This document shows positions 33,855-42,258 of a DNA stretch of 64,000 nucleotides, piece by piece. The stretch lies in the NCBI RefSeq assembly GCF_002086795.1, contig NZ_MVIM01000017.1:1-64000 (forward strand), read 5' to 3'. Position 1 is the first letter of the stretch. Each line of letters begins with the position of its first letter. Source of the DNA: Mycolicibacterium tusciae (GTDB taxonomy: Bacteria > Actinomycetota > Actinomycetes > Mycobacteriales > Mycobacteriaceae). Both the position numbers and the translations under genes were made by a program. A model generated the notes under the pieces. That model saw only the letters and a list, made by a program, of their open reading frames with translations, was not told where the DNA came from and made no database searches.

Positions 33855-34658
33855 TCAGCTCCCCGTTCCGAATCGGACGCCGATCGTGGTCAGCACCACG
33901 TTCACGGCGAAGAGGGCGATGACGCACAGCACCAGCGTCTCGTTGACCGCGGTACCCACGCCCTTGGCGCCACCGGCGACCGTGAGTCCGCGGTAGCAGC
34001 CGACCAGACCGGCGATCAGTCCGAAGGTCATGGCCTTCACGACCGAGATCAGCACCTCGGGCAGCCCGGTGACGAGGGTGAGGGTGGAGACGTAGGCGCC
34101 TGCGGAGACGTTCTGCAGGTAGACGCCGAAGATGAAGCCGCCGACCAGGCCGATGGTGATCACGGCCCCGTTGAGCAGCAGCGCGACGAACGTCGAGGCG
34201 ATCACGCGTGGGACCACCAGTCGCTGGATCGGGTCGATGCCGAGCACCTCCAGCGCGTCGATCTCCTCGCGGATGGTGCGGGCGCCGAGGTCGGCGCAGA
34301 TGGCCGTCGAGCCGGCGCCGGCGACCACGAGCACGGTCACCAGTGGCCCGAGCTGGGTGACGGCGGCCAGCGCGGCGCCCGCGCCGGAGATGTCGGCCGC
34401 GCCGAACTCGGTCAGCAGGATGTTCAGCGTGAAGATGAGGAGCACGGTCAGCGGGATGGAGACCGCGACTGTCGGCAGGAACGCCACCCGCATCAGGAAC
34501 CAGCTCTGGAGGATGAACTCGCGCCACTGGAACGGCGGCTTGAAAGTCGCTTTGGCGGTGAGCACGCACATCCGAACGAATCCGCCGACGGCGGTCAGAC
34601 CTGGCCGAATCTGATCGCGGACGTAACCGACGATGTCGGTCTGCGCCGTCACCGACAT
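33855..34658 (-). CDS. yrbE1A: Mce1 permease YrbE1A
   Basis: A 267-residue MlaE-family permease with helices such as FLPTVAVSIPLTVLLIFTLNILL and the ATPase-contact motif TIREEIDALEVLGIDPIQRLVVPR. It is the first transporter gene of mce1, separated from fadD5 by 206 bp that contain an inverted repeat and may hold a promoter. Confidence 0.95.
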   Translation of the reverse strand: MSVTAQTDIVGYVRDQIRPGLTAVGGFVRMCVLTAKATFKPPFQWREFILQSWFLMRVAFLPTVAVSIPLTVLLIFTLNILLTEFGAADISGAGAALAAVTQLGPLVTVLVVAGAGSTAICADLGARTIREEIDALEVLGIDPIQRLVVPRVIASTFVALLLNGAVITIGLVGGFIFGVYLQNVSAGAYVSTLTLVTGLPEVLISVVKAMTFGLIAGLVGCYRGLTVAGGAKGVGTAVNETLVLCVIALFAVNVVLTTIGVRFGTGS

Positions 34659-34864
34659 CCTCCTACGACGAGACCCCGCCCATCGTGGCGCGACGGCAAA
34701 TCCTGTCGCACGCGGCCTCCTTGCCCCAACCCGATGACTGTGACCAGCGTCTCCCTACCCGCCGGTAGTAAGACAGACCACAGGACTGTACCCGATGCCA
34801 TCCCTTCGCTGCATGGCATCTGAAAGATTGAGCCCTGAACCGTTAGCAAACTCGTCCCAATTCC
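34659..34864 (-). promoter_or_regulatory. fadD5-yrbE1A intergenic region with inverted repeat
   Basis: A 206-bp gap inside an otherwise tightly packed operon. It contains a perfect 8-bp inverted repeat GATGCCAT (34794-34801) and ATGGCATC (34813-34820) with an 11-nt loop. The corresponding gap in M. tuberculosis is reported to hold a second mce1 promoter, so a promoter or operator here is plausible. The repeat could also form an RNA hairpin that lowers read-through from fadD5. The repeat is seen; the role is inferred. Confidence 0.6.
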
Positions 34865-36547
34865 CTAATTCTCTTGTGCGCCAGCAGAAACCGTTGACGG
34901 AGTAGCACTTTCGCCTGCGTCAATCCGTTTCCCGGCGCCGAAACGCACTCGTAGTTCCGTCTTGAGCACTTTGCCAGCCGGGTTGCGGGGGAGCGCGTCC
35001 ACGATCTCCAGCGCCTTCGGATGCTTGTATCGCGCAAGGCGTTCGGACAGGAAATTCTCGAGGTCCGCGAGCCCGAGCTCGCCGTCGCCGCCGAGCGCGA
35101 TCACGGCCACCGGCACCTCACCCCATTTGTCGTCCGCGCGGCCGATCACGGCCGCCTCGGCGATGGCGGGATGTGCGGCAAGGACATTCTCGACCTCGGC
35201 GCAGTAGATGTTCTCGCCGCCGGAGATGATCATGTCCTTCTTGCGGTCCACCACCCAGATGTAGCCCTCCTCGTCCTGACGGACGAGATCGCCGGAATGG
35301 AACCAGCCGCCGGCGAAGGCTTCCGCGGTGGCCTTAGGGTTGTTCCAGTAGCCGGCCATCAGCGTGGGTGCGCGATAGACGATTTCGCCGACCTGGCCGA
35401 TCGCGACGTCGTTCATGTCCTCGTCGACGACGCGCGCGGACACCGTCGGAATCACCTTGCCGACCGAGCCCCGCTTGCGTATCGCGTCGTCACCCAACAA
35501 CATGCACGTCACCGGCGACATCTCGGTCTGGCCGAAGGCGGCGAGGATCTGCGTTCCGGGGAAGGTCTCAGACATGCTGCGCAGCAATGTATCCGAGGCC
35601 GGTGCGGCACCCCACGAGAGGACCCGCAGCTTCAGGTTCCTCGGACGCGCGCGCTGCTCGGCGACGACCGCCTGCCATTGCGAAGGCACCAGGAAGATGC
35701 CCGTCACCGCTTCGGCGTCGAGGACGTCGAGCAGTGTGCCCGGGTCGAACGCGCCGAGCGGGTAGAGCACCGTCGGCCTGCCGAGCAGCAGACCGATGAT
35801 CATGTTCCCGATGCCCGCGATGTGGAACAGCGGCACCCCGACGAACCCGACGTCGTTGTTGAGATCGGCGCCGTTGGTGAACAGGAACGTCATCGCCTGC
35901 CCGGCGAGGTTGTTGTGCGTGAGGACCGCGCCCTTGGGCCTGCCGGTGGTTCCCGAGGTGTACATGATCAGAGCGGGCGAGTCGTCGGGGATGTCGACGA
36001 GGGGTGGCGCGTCGCCAGCTTCGGCGATCAGGTCGTCGTAGCCGACCAGGCCTACTTCGGTGGTGCCGCCGGCCACCACGACGGTCGTCAACGTCGGATC
36101 GATGTCGCGGACCGCGGTCGCCACGTTGGCGAGCACCGATTCGGTGATGACGACCTCGGCCTGACAGTCGCTGACCAGGAAGGCGATCTCGGGCGGGGTC
36201 ATCCGGAAGTTGACCGGCACCGCGATGGCGCCGAGCTTGTTGATCGCGAGGAACGACTCGATGAACTCGGTGCGGTTGAGCATCAAGATCAGCACGCGGT
36301 CGCCGAATTGGACTCCGCGCCCGCTCAGGGCACCTGCGAGGGCGCCGACGCGGCTATCGAGTTCGCCCCAGGTCGTGGTGCGGCCGAGGAAACGCAGGGC
36401 GGTTTCGCCAGGCTGCATCAGGGCGTGCCGCGCGACCTGGTTCGTCCAGTTCTGACGACGTGCGAGGAACGGCTGTTCAGTCGGGTCCGGCTCCGTCAAC
36501 GGCGAGTGTCCCCTCCGGTTGCGCTGGGGTGATATTTGATCAAACAT
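34865..36547 (-). CDS. fadD5: Fatty-acid-CoA ligase FadD5
   Basis: A 560-residue acyl-CoA synthetase, close to Mtb FadD5. The AMP-binding P-loop is YTSGTTGRPKGAVLTH, followed by the motif GWFHSGDLVRQDEEGYIWVVDRKKD and the C-terminal catalytic lysine region LPRNPAGKVLKTEL. It activates imported fatty acids as CoA thioesters. The ATG at 36547 lacks a clear ribosome site; upstream in-frame codons run antisense through mce1R and are rejected. Divergent from mce1R. Confidence 0.95.
   Translation of the reverse strand: MFDQISPQRNRRGHSPLTEPDPTEQPFLARRQNWTNQVARHALMQPGETALRFLGRTTTWGELDSRVGALAGALSGRGVQFGDRVLILMLNRTEFIESFLAINKLGAIAVPVNFRMTPPEIAFLVSDCQAEVVITESVLANVATAVRDIDPTLTTVVVAGGTTEVGLVGYDDLIAEAGDAPPLVDIPDDSPALIMYTSGTTGRPKGAVLTHNNLAGQAMTFLFTNGADLNNDVGFVGVPLFHIAGIGNMIIGLLLGRPTVLYPLGAFDPGTLLDVLDAEAVTGIFLVPSQWQAVVAEQRARPRNLKLRVLSWGAAPASDTLLRSMSETFPGTQILAAFGQTEMSPVTCMLLGDDAIRKRGSVGKVIPTVSARVVDEDMNDVAIGQVGEIVYRAPTLMAGYWNNPKATAEAFAGGWFHSGDLVRQDEEGYIWVVDRKKDMIISGGENIYCAEVENVLAAHPAIAEAAVIGRADDKWGEVPVAVIALGGDGELGLADLENFLSERLARYKHPKALEIVDALPRNPAGKVLKTELRVRFGAGKRIDAGESATPSTVSAGAQEN
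36535..36544. promoter_or_regulatory. Candidate Mce1R operator at the fadD5 start
   Basis: A perfect 10-bp palindrome TTTGATCAAA, extending to a 16-mer with two mismatches (ATATTTGATCAAACAT), lies immediately after the fadD5 start codon and 51 bp before the mce1R start. FadR-like GntR proteins bind short A/T-flanked palindromes of this size. It is the best palindrome in the divergent region. Its position within fadD5 codons 2-5 would suit a roadblock or a promoter-overlapping site only if transcription starts nearby. Confidence 0.4.
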
Positions 36548-36595
36548 GGTGTTGCCCCGGTCACAGTATGGCCTCGGCGGCTCGGGTACAACCCC

Positions 36596-37312
36596 ATGCC
36601 AGACGGACCCGGAGAGCCAGTGAACGCACCCCCGAGAGCCCGGGCGAAGCCCCGACGCGCGTTGCGGCGCGAGCAGCTGTCCGAACAGGTGGCGGCCCGG
36701 TTGCGCACCGACATCATGACCGGTGTCCTGCGGCCGGGGACCTTCATCCGACTGGATGAGACCGCCGCTGAGCTGGGCGTCAGCATCATGCCGGTCCGCG
36801 AGGCGCTGCGCACCCTGCGCGGCGAGGGCATGGTTGCGCTCGAACCGCACCGGGGTCACGTCGTGGTTCCCCTGACCCGCGGCGATGTAGAGGACATCTT
36901 CTGGCTGCAGGCCACGATCGCCAGGGAGTTGGCGGCGACGGCGGCCGAGCGGATCACCCCGGCGCAGATCGATGAGCTGGAGCATCTCAACGAAGCTCTG
37001 GCCGAGGCCGTCGACCACCATGAGCCCGACGCGATCGCGTCCGCGGAGTTCGCGTTCCACCGGGCGTTCAACCGATCCACCGGTCGCATCAAGCTCGCGT
37101 GGTTCCTCTTACATGTGGCGCGATATCTGCCGGGCCACATCTATACGGAAAGCCCGCAGTGGGGGGTTTCGGCCATCGCCGCGCACCGCGCGATGATCGC
37201 GGCGCTGCGCGTGGGCGAGGTAGACACGGTGGTCAGGCTGACCGGCGGCGAGTTCGACGACGGCGCGCAGCGGCTGCTCGCCCGGCTCGACGAGACGAAG
37301 TTGTGGGGCTGA
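36596..37312 (+). CDS. mce1R: GntR/FadR-family regulator Mce1R
   Basis: A 238-residue GntR regulator. The winged helix (about residues 25-90) reads LSEQVAARLRTDIMTGVLRPGTFIRLDETAAELGVSIMPVREALRTLRGEGMV; the FCD effector domain follows with metal-ligand-like residues (EFAFHRAFN and AAHRAMIAAL). It corresponds to Rv0165c, the repressor of the mce1 operon, and is divergent from fadD5. A GTG at 36620 is an alternative start. Confidence 0.93.
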   Translation: MPDGPGEPVNAPPRARAKPRRALRREQLSEQVAARLRTDIMTGVLRPGTFIRLDETAAELGVSIMPVREALRTLRGEGMVALEPHRGHVVVPLTRGDVEDIFWLQATIARELAATAAERITPAQIDELEHLNEALAEAVDHHEPDAIASAEFAFHRAFNRSTGRIKLAWFLLHVARYLPGHIYTESPQWGVSAIAAHRAMIAALRVGEVDTVVRLTGGEFDDGAQRLLARLDETKLWG

Positions 37313-37326
37313 GTCTCTTGCGCGAA

Positions 37327-37375
37327 CGTGGGTTACCCGCACGCAATCGACCTGATTTGCGTGCAACGAGCCCAC
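37327..37375. terminator. Bidirectional hairpin between mce1R and SRPBCC gene
   Basis: Between two convergent genes (ends 37312 and 37385) lies a two-part inverted repeat: outer GTGGG (37328-37332) with CCCAC (37371-37375), inner GCACGCAA (37339-37346) with TTGCGTGC (37357-37364) and a 10-nt loop. There is no T-run. The flank CCCACACTCGGG resembles the GAGTGT repeats at 11750 and 12777, so it may be a member of the same repeat family acting as a terminator. Confidence 0.6.
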
Positions 37376-37384
37376 ACTCGGGTC

Positions 37385-37825
37385 CTAGGAAGCGGAGAGT
37401 TCCTCGGCGCGGGCCTTCAGATTGTCCGCCAGGTAGTCGAGCGTGTCGCCGATCGCCTTCTTCACCATCTGGCTCGGGATCGGCAGTTTGGTCTCGACAT
37501 CGAGGTCGACCGTCAGCAGCGACGTCGCCCCCATTGGGACCACCGCGAACTTCTGCTCCTGCTTCTCGAAGAACTCACCCTGCTGCAGCACCGTCTGGAT
37601 CTGGTTCTGGTCGGGGTAGTAGACCGCGGTGATGAAGGTGCCCGACTGCCCCTGGACGACGACGTCGAGACGCAGCTGGCTGGGCCGGCCGTCGTCGTAG
37701 CGCGCCAGCACCCAGCTGCCCTTGATCTCCTCGTTCCACACCGGGTACGACTCGAAGTCCGCGACGATCCCCATGATGGCCTCGGCGGGGGCGGTGACCT
37801 CGACTGTCTTGCTCACAAACGGCAT
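37385..37825 (-). CDS. SRPBCC-family protein, TB18.5-like
   Basis: A 146-residue START-fold protein close to Rv0164 (TB18.5), in the same position beside mce1R. Features: MPFVSKTVEVTAPAEAIMGIVADFESYPVWNEEIKGSWVL, PSQLRLDVVVQGQSGTF and a C-terminal helix IGDTLDYLADNLKARAEELS. It probably binds a hydrophobic molecule; function unproven. Confidence 0.9.
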   Translation of the reverse strand: MPFVSKTVEVTAPAEAIMGIVADFESYPVWNEEIKGSWVLARYDDGRPSQLRLDVVVQGQSGTFITAVYYPDQNQIQTVLQQGEFFEKQEQKFAVVPMGATSLLTVDLDVETKLPIPSQMVKKAIGDTLDYLADNLKARAEELSAS

Positions 37826-37841
37826 TGCACGAGCATATCGA

Positions 37842-38288
37842 CTAGTCGACGCACGCCTTTTCGAGCAGCGAGCGGATCACGGCCGGGATCGGCATGGGTC
37901 GGCGGTTCGCCCGGTCGACGTACACATGCACCCAGTGGCCGACCGCCGCGACGGGTTCGTCGGGTCCATCCGCCTGCCACAGCCCCAACCGGTATGTCAC
38001 GCTGCTGGAGCCCAGCCGGGCCACCGCCAACCCGACGAAAAGCGGTTCAGGGAACCGCAATTCGTCGAAGTACTGGCATCCCGATTCAGCGACCACACCC
38101 AACCAGGGCACCTCCGTCGGGTCGATATCGCAGTTGGTGTTGATCCAGCCGTTGATCGCCGTGTCGAACAGTGCGTAGTACACCGCGTTGTTGAGGTGGC
38201 CGAACATGTCGTTGTCGGTCCATCTCGTCGACACCGGCCAGTGCACCGGAAAGTCGGCACTGGTGAGCTCCCGCTCGCTACCGGTCAT
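37842..38288 (-). CDS. Acyl-CoA thioesterase (hot-dog fold)
   Basis: A 148-residue 4HBT-like protein, matching Rv0163 in position. The signature is STRWTDNDMFGHLNNAVYYALFDTAINGWI, with the catalytic Asp (TDND) and the H-L-N-N-A-x-Y hot-dog helix. Likely hydrolyses acyl-CoA. It lies 16 nt upstream of the TB18.5-like gene and is probably co-transcribed with it. Confidence 0.9.
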   Translation of the reverse strand: MTGSERELTSADFPVHWPVSTRWTDNDMFGHLNNAVYYALFDTAINGWINTNCDIDPTEVPWLGVVAESGCQYFDELRFPEPLFVGLAVARLGSSSVTYRLGLWQADGPDEPVAAVGHWVHVYVDRANRRPMPIPAVIRSLLEKACVD

Positions 38289-38318
38289 GGCAGCAGTCTC
38301 GCAGGCGTCGCCGCTCCC

Positions 38319-39005
38319 TTACAGTCTGCAGGGCCCGTGGTCTCGTGTCGCACGACCCATGGCGAGGGGGTGGACGAGGGCAGGCATGCCGCGCCACACA
38401 ACGTCTTGGGCCGCCACTGTGAAGCCGCAGGCGCGCATCCGCCCGACGGTGTCGCGGTTGCAGCGGCAGCCGCCTGCGAAGTGGCGCCACGGTGCGGCCA
38501 GCTTGTCCTGGACCGCCGCCAGCAGCCGCGAGCCCGCCCGCACATGTTCGATGAACAGCAGCTGTCCGCCGGGCCGGAGGACACGCGCGATCTCGCGCAG
38601 CGCAGCGTCGGGGTCGTCGACCGTGCACAGGGCGAGCGTGGAAACGACGGTATCCACTGATGCGTCGGCGAATGGTAGCCGCTCCGCTTGAGCGTCGACA
38701 ACTTCTGTGGCACAACGATTTACGTCTGTCCGGCGCGAGAGCTTCTTGCGCATTCCTGGTTCGGGTTCGGTCAGCAGCAACTCGGTGACCGCCTCCGGAT
38801 AGTGCGCGATGTTCAGCCCGGTCCCGGAGCCGATCTCGACCACGCGACCATAGGCGTCGGCGAGCAAGGTTGCACGCCGGCCACGCATGCCTGCGATCTC
38901 ACCCAGCCAGAGAAAGGGGTCGTACACGAGGGCGAAGATCCGCAGCCACGCGGCGGACGGCGGGTTCTCCCGCGCAGTCAAATTGATGCTGGCGATGTCG
39001 GTCAT
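38319..39005 (-). CDS. Class I SAM-dependent methyltransferase
   Basis: A 228-residue methyltransferase: GRVVEIGSGTGLNIAHYPE (SAM loop), LLLTEPEPGM (acidic loop), VVDAQAERLPFADASVDTVVSTLALCTVDDPDAALREIARVLRPGGQLLFIEHV. The C-terminal part has a cysteine pair GGCRCNRDT. It resembles UbiE/phosphatidylethanolamine-type methyltransferases; the substrate is unknown. Confidence 0.9.
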   Translation of the reverse strand: MTDIASINLTARENPPSAAWLRIFALVYDPFLWLGEIAGMRGRRATLLADAYGRVVEIGSGTGLNIAHYPEAVTELLLTEPEPGMRKKLSRRTDVNRCATEVVDAQAERLPFADASVDTVVSTLALCTVDDPDAALREIARVLRPGGQLLFIEHVRAGSRLLAAVQDKLAAPWRHFAGGCRCNRDTVGRMRACGFTVAAQDVVWRGMPALVHPLAMGRATRDHGPCRL

Positions 39006-39085
39006 GCCGCAAAGCTAGGCGCGGCCACCGGGCGCGCGCATCGCCCGATGCGGCCATCTTCTGCAGATGGCCCGTTGCGGCCACG

Positions 39086-40129
39086 TCACAAGATTCCGAG
39101 ACGCGCAGCTTCGGCGACGGCGGCAGTTCGTGAAGTGCGGCCCAGCTTGCGGCGGATGTTCGCGACGTGCCGGTGCACGGTGTGCGAGCTGAGCACGAGG
39201 TGCTCCGCGATTTCGCGATCGCTGAGACCACGCGCGATGCACGCGAGGATTTCGCGCTCGCGCGCCGACAGCACTTGCTCCGGCGCGCTCGTAGCGTGCG
39301 GCAGTGCCGGCAGCTGTCCCAGCGCTTCGCGACATGCGCGAACAACGGAATCGGCGTCACCGTGCCACGGGAAGTGCGCGCTTCCTTTCAGCGGGATGAA
39401 TGTCGCGCCCGGAATCGCCGCCGCGACCTCGCGCCCGAGCCGGTACGGCACGGCACGGTCGTCACGACGATGCACCACCCACGTCGGCGAGCGGACGAGC
39501 GGAAGCCGGTCTCGAACATCGAGCCGGTAGACGAGGGCCAAGACCGCTGCGGCGGTCTCGGCCGTCGCAGACTCACGCTGCAATCGACCGAAACGCTCGT
39601 GCTCGTCAGCGTTGGCGCCGCCGAGAAAGATGTCGCCGAGCAGACGTGATCCCAAGCCCCAATGTGCTTGTATCGCAGCCAGTATCGCGTCGCCCACACC
39701 AGGCGCGGTGATCGCCGTTCCATCCGGGTACGACCCGTACAGCACCAGCCGCTCGACCCGCTCGGGAAACGCCGCGGCGAACGCGACCGCCGTGCAGCTC
39801 CCGGACGAGCCGCCGATGAGCGAAACGCGTTCGAGCCCGAGCTCGTCGACGAGCGCGCGCAACGTCGCGACCTCGCTGTCGAGGGTCAGGTCGGACTCGT
39901 GCAGCGTGTGGTCCGACATGCCGACTCCGAGCCGGTCGTACCGGATCAATGTGTATCCGTCGGCGATTCCGTCCCAGAATCGACGGAAATCGGGGTTCTG
40001 CCAGTCGAGTTCGAGGTGACTGACCCACCACGCCGGAGCGACCAGCGGTGGACCGCTGCCGCGCACCTCGTACGCCACCCGGCGTCCGCCGACGGGCAGA
40101 AACCGGATCTCGGATCTCTCCAGCATCAC
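39086..40129 (-). CDS. Alpha/beta-hydrolase fused to a C-terminal LuxR-type HTH
   Basis: A 347-residue two-domain protein. Residues 1-275 are an alpha/beta hydrolase with nucleophile Ser108 in GGSSG, acid near Asp223/224 (VVHRRDDRAVP) and His252 (KGSAHFPWHGD). Residues 285-345 are a LuxR/FixJ helix-turn-helix: LSAREREILACIARGLSDREIAEHLVLSSHTVHRHVANIRRKLG. The hydrolase fold may sense a small ester or lactone-like ligand or hydrolyse it, with the HTH acting on DNA. Divergent from the adhE1-like gene (65 nt), a natural target. Confidence 0.9.
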   Translation of the reverse strand: MMLERSEIRFLPVGGRRVAYEVRGSGPPLVAPAWWVSHLELDWQNPDFRRFWDGIADGYTLIRYDRLGVGMSDHTLHESDLTLDSEVATLRALVDELGLERVSLIGGSSGSCTAVAFAAAFPERVERLVLYGSYPDGTAITAPGVGDAILAAIQAHWGLGSRLLGDIFLGGANADEHERFGRLQRESATAETAAAVLALVYRLDVRDRLPLVRSPTWVVHRRDDRAVPYRLGREVAAAIPGATFIPLKGSAHFPWHGDADSVVRACREALGQLPALPHATSAPEQVLSAREREILACIARGLSDREIAEHLVLSSHTVHRHVANIRRKLGRTSRTAAVAEAARLGIL

Positions 40130-40194
40130 CCGCAGCGTAATGCGAATTCGGCGGCGGATTGTCGACTCGGCGTCGTTGCGGGCAGGCTGTAGTC

Positions 40195-41301
40195 ATGAGG
40201 ATCAGCGGCGCCGTACTCGAACAGATCGGGCTCGAGAGGCCGTACGCCGAAACCAGGCCGCTGGTGGTGCACGACCTCGACCTGGCTCCCCCGGGCGAGG
40301 GTGAACTCCTCGTCCGCATCGAAGCCGCCGGAATGTGCCATTCCGACCTGTCCGTCGTCGACGGCAGCAGAGTCCGGCCCGTGCCGATGCTGTTGGGACA
40401 CGAGGCGGCGGGCGTCGTCGAGGACGTCGGGCCCGGGGGTTCGAACGCGGCCGTCGGTCAGCGCCTGGTGATGACCTTCCTGCCGCGGTGCGGTGCCTGC
40501 GAGGCGTGTGCGACCAACGGGCTCACCCCCTGCATACCCGGGACCGCCGCCAATTCCGCCGGCACCCTGATGACCGGTGAACGCAGGCTCTCCCGCGACG
40601 GTCAGCCGATCCATCATCACCTCGGCGTCTCGGGTTTCGCCACGCACGCCGTCGTCGACCACCGTTCGGTCGTTCCGGTGCCCGCCGACGTACCCGCGGA
40701 GGTCGCGGCGCTACTCGGCTGTGCGGTGCTGACCGGCGGCGGCGCGGTGATCAACGCCGGACGGCCACAAGCGGGTGACACCGTGATCGTCGTGGGACTC
40801 GGCGGGGTGGGCATGGCTGCGGTGCTGACCGCTCTCTCGCACGACGATGTCCGCGTCATCGGTGTCGATCAGCTACCCGCCAAGCTCGAGCTGGCCCGCA
40901 CCATGGGCGTGCACGAGGCGTACACGGCGGACGAAGCGCGCGAGGCCGGGCTCAAGGCCGCCGTCGTGATCGAGGCGGTCGGGCATCCCCAGGCGGTGGA
41001 GACCGCCGTCGACCTCACCGCTGCGGGCGGCCGCACCGTCTGCGTCGGGCTCCCCCGCCCGGATGCGCGAGTCAACTTGTCGCCGTTGGGCTTTGTCGCA
41101 GAGGGGCGGTCGCTGATCGGCAGCTATCTCGGATCTGCCGTGCCCTCGCGCGAGATCCCGCACTTCGTCGGTCTGTGGCGGGCAGGCCGGCTACCGGTCG
41201 AGTCGTTGGTGTCGGCGACGATCACGCTCGACGAAATCAACTCCGGCATGGATCAACTCGCCGACGGCAAGGCCGTGCGGCAGATCATCCGGTTCGACTA
41301 G
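40195..41301 (+). CDS. Zinc-type alcohol dehydrogenase, AdhE1-like
   Basis: A 368-residue MDR dehydrogenase corresponding to Rv0162c. The catalytic zinc region is GMCHSDLSVVDGS and GHEAAGVV; the structural zinc loop CGACEACATNGLTPC is intact; the Rossmann motif is GLGGVGMAAVLTA. Likely NAD(P)-dependent oxidation of a short alcohol or aldehyde. Divergent from the hydrolase-LuxR gene. Its end overlaps the convergent MscS gene by 17 nt. Confidence 0.92.
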   Translation: MRISGAVLEQIGLERPYAETRPLVVHDLDLAPPGEGELLVRIEAAGMCHSDLSVVDGSRVRPVPMLLGHEAAGVVEDVGPGGSNAAVGQRLVMTFLPRCGACEACATNGLTPCIPGTAANSAGTLMTGERRLSRDGQPIHHHLGVSGFATHAVVDHRSVVPVPADVPAEVAALLGCAVLTGGGAVINAGRPQAGDTVIVVGLGGVGMAAVLTALSHDDVRVIGVDQLPAKLELARTMGVHEAYTADEAREAGLKAAVVIEAVGHPQAVETAVDLTAAGGRTVCVGLPRPDARVNLSPLGFVAEGRSLIGSYLGSAVPSREIPHFVGLWRAGRLPVESLVSATITLDEINSGMDQLADGKAVRQIIRFD

Positions 41302-42142
41302 CCGCGGCTTCGGCATCCGCGACGCCCGCGCGCCGCAACCCCGCGACGATCAGGGCGCGCAGCCGACGACTCACCTCGAATTGCTTGCCGGGCAGCGTGC
41401 GTGCCACCACGCGCAGGTTCACGGTGTCCTTCTCGATGCTCTCGACGCCCATCAGTTGCGGCTCGTCGAGCAGCAGCTCGGGCAGGCCGTCGTCGTGCAT
41501 CGCCATGGTCGACACCTCGCGCAGCGCGTCGTTGACGACGTTGATGTCGGCCGACGTCGGGACCGGGACGTCGACGACCGCCCGCGCCCAATCCTTGGAG
41601 AGGTTGAGGGATTTGACGATCTGGCCGTTGGGCACGGTGAACACCTCACCGTCGCTGGTACGAAGTTTCGTGACACGCAACGTCACGTCCTCGACCGTGC
41701 CGCGGGCCTCACCACCCGCCGTCACGGTCAGCGCGACCAGATCGCCGAACCCGTACTGCTTCTCGGTGATCAGGAAGAAGCCGCTGAGCAGATCCTGCAC
41801 GATGCGCTGCGCGCCGAAACCGAGCGCGGCACCGAGCACCGCCGCGGGCGCCACCAGCGAGCCGATCGGCAGGCCGAGCTGATTGGCGATGTCGACGGCG
41901 ACGACGACGTACAGCACAGCGATGGCGACCGACGAGATCACCGAGGCAACCGCACGACGGTGTTTGACGCGCTCGGGTCGCAGCACCGAGTCGGCGGCGT
42001 CGCCGCTGTCCCATCGCTTGCTGATGCGACGGGCGATGAACCGGATCACCCGCGTGGCGATGATCGCGAACACCACCACCAGCGCGATGTGCAGGCCTTT
42101 TGTCATCAGCCATTCGGTAAGTGAGTCAAGTGTCGATTGCAT
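41285..42142 (-). CDS. Mechanosensitive ion channel family protein (MscS)
   Basis: About 285 residues. Helices include HIALVVVFAIIATRVIRFIAR and ASVISSVAIAVLYVVVAVDIA; the pore helix reads SLVAPAAVLGAALGFGAQRIVQDLLSGFFLITEKQYGFGD, the MscS signature, followed by the beta domain (ARGTVEDVTLRVTKLRTSDGEVFTVPNGQI). It opens under membrane tension to release solutes. The Met at 42142 is preferred; a TTG at 42178 would add 12 residues. Confidence 0.9.
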   Translation of the reverse strand: MQSTLDSLTEWLMTKGLHIALVVVFAIIATRVIRFIARRISKRWDSGDAADSVLRPERVKHRRAVASVISSVAIAVLYVVVAVDIANQLGLPIGSLVAPAAVLGAALGFGAQRIVQDLLSGFFLITEKQYGFGDLVALTVTAGGEARGTVEDVTLRVTKLRTSDGEVFTVPNGQIVKSLNLSKDWARAVVDVPVPTSADINVVNDALREVSTMAMHDDGLPELLLDEPQLMGVESIEKDTVNLRVVARTLPGKQFEVSRRLRALIVAGLRRAGVADAEAAASRTG

Positions 42143-42201
42143 ATCCAGATGGGCTTCCCGACTGCCCCGCGGGATCAAACACCACGGCTATGTGATCCGC
42201 C

Positions 42202-42246
42202 CAACAACTTGTATGATGAGTTGCGTACTCATCATATGACTTGTTG
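42202..42246. promoter_or_regulatory. Long operator palindrome before the acid-sugar dehydratase gene
   Basis: A perfect 10-bp inverted repeat TATGATGAGT (42212-42221) and ACTCATCATA (42227-42236) around TGCGT, with outer matching arms CAACAA (42202-42207) and TTGTTG (42241-42246). It ends 12 nt before the ATG, just upstream of a GTAGGAG ribosome site. Its size and A/T-rich arms suit a GntR dimer. The GntR gene lies downstream in the same operon, implying autoregulation; binding is inferred. Confidence 0.78.
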
Positions 42247-42258
42247 TAGGAGTTCTGA

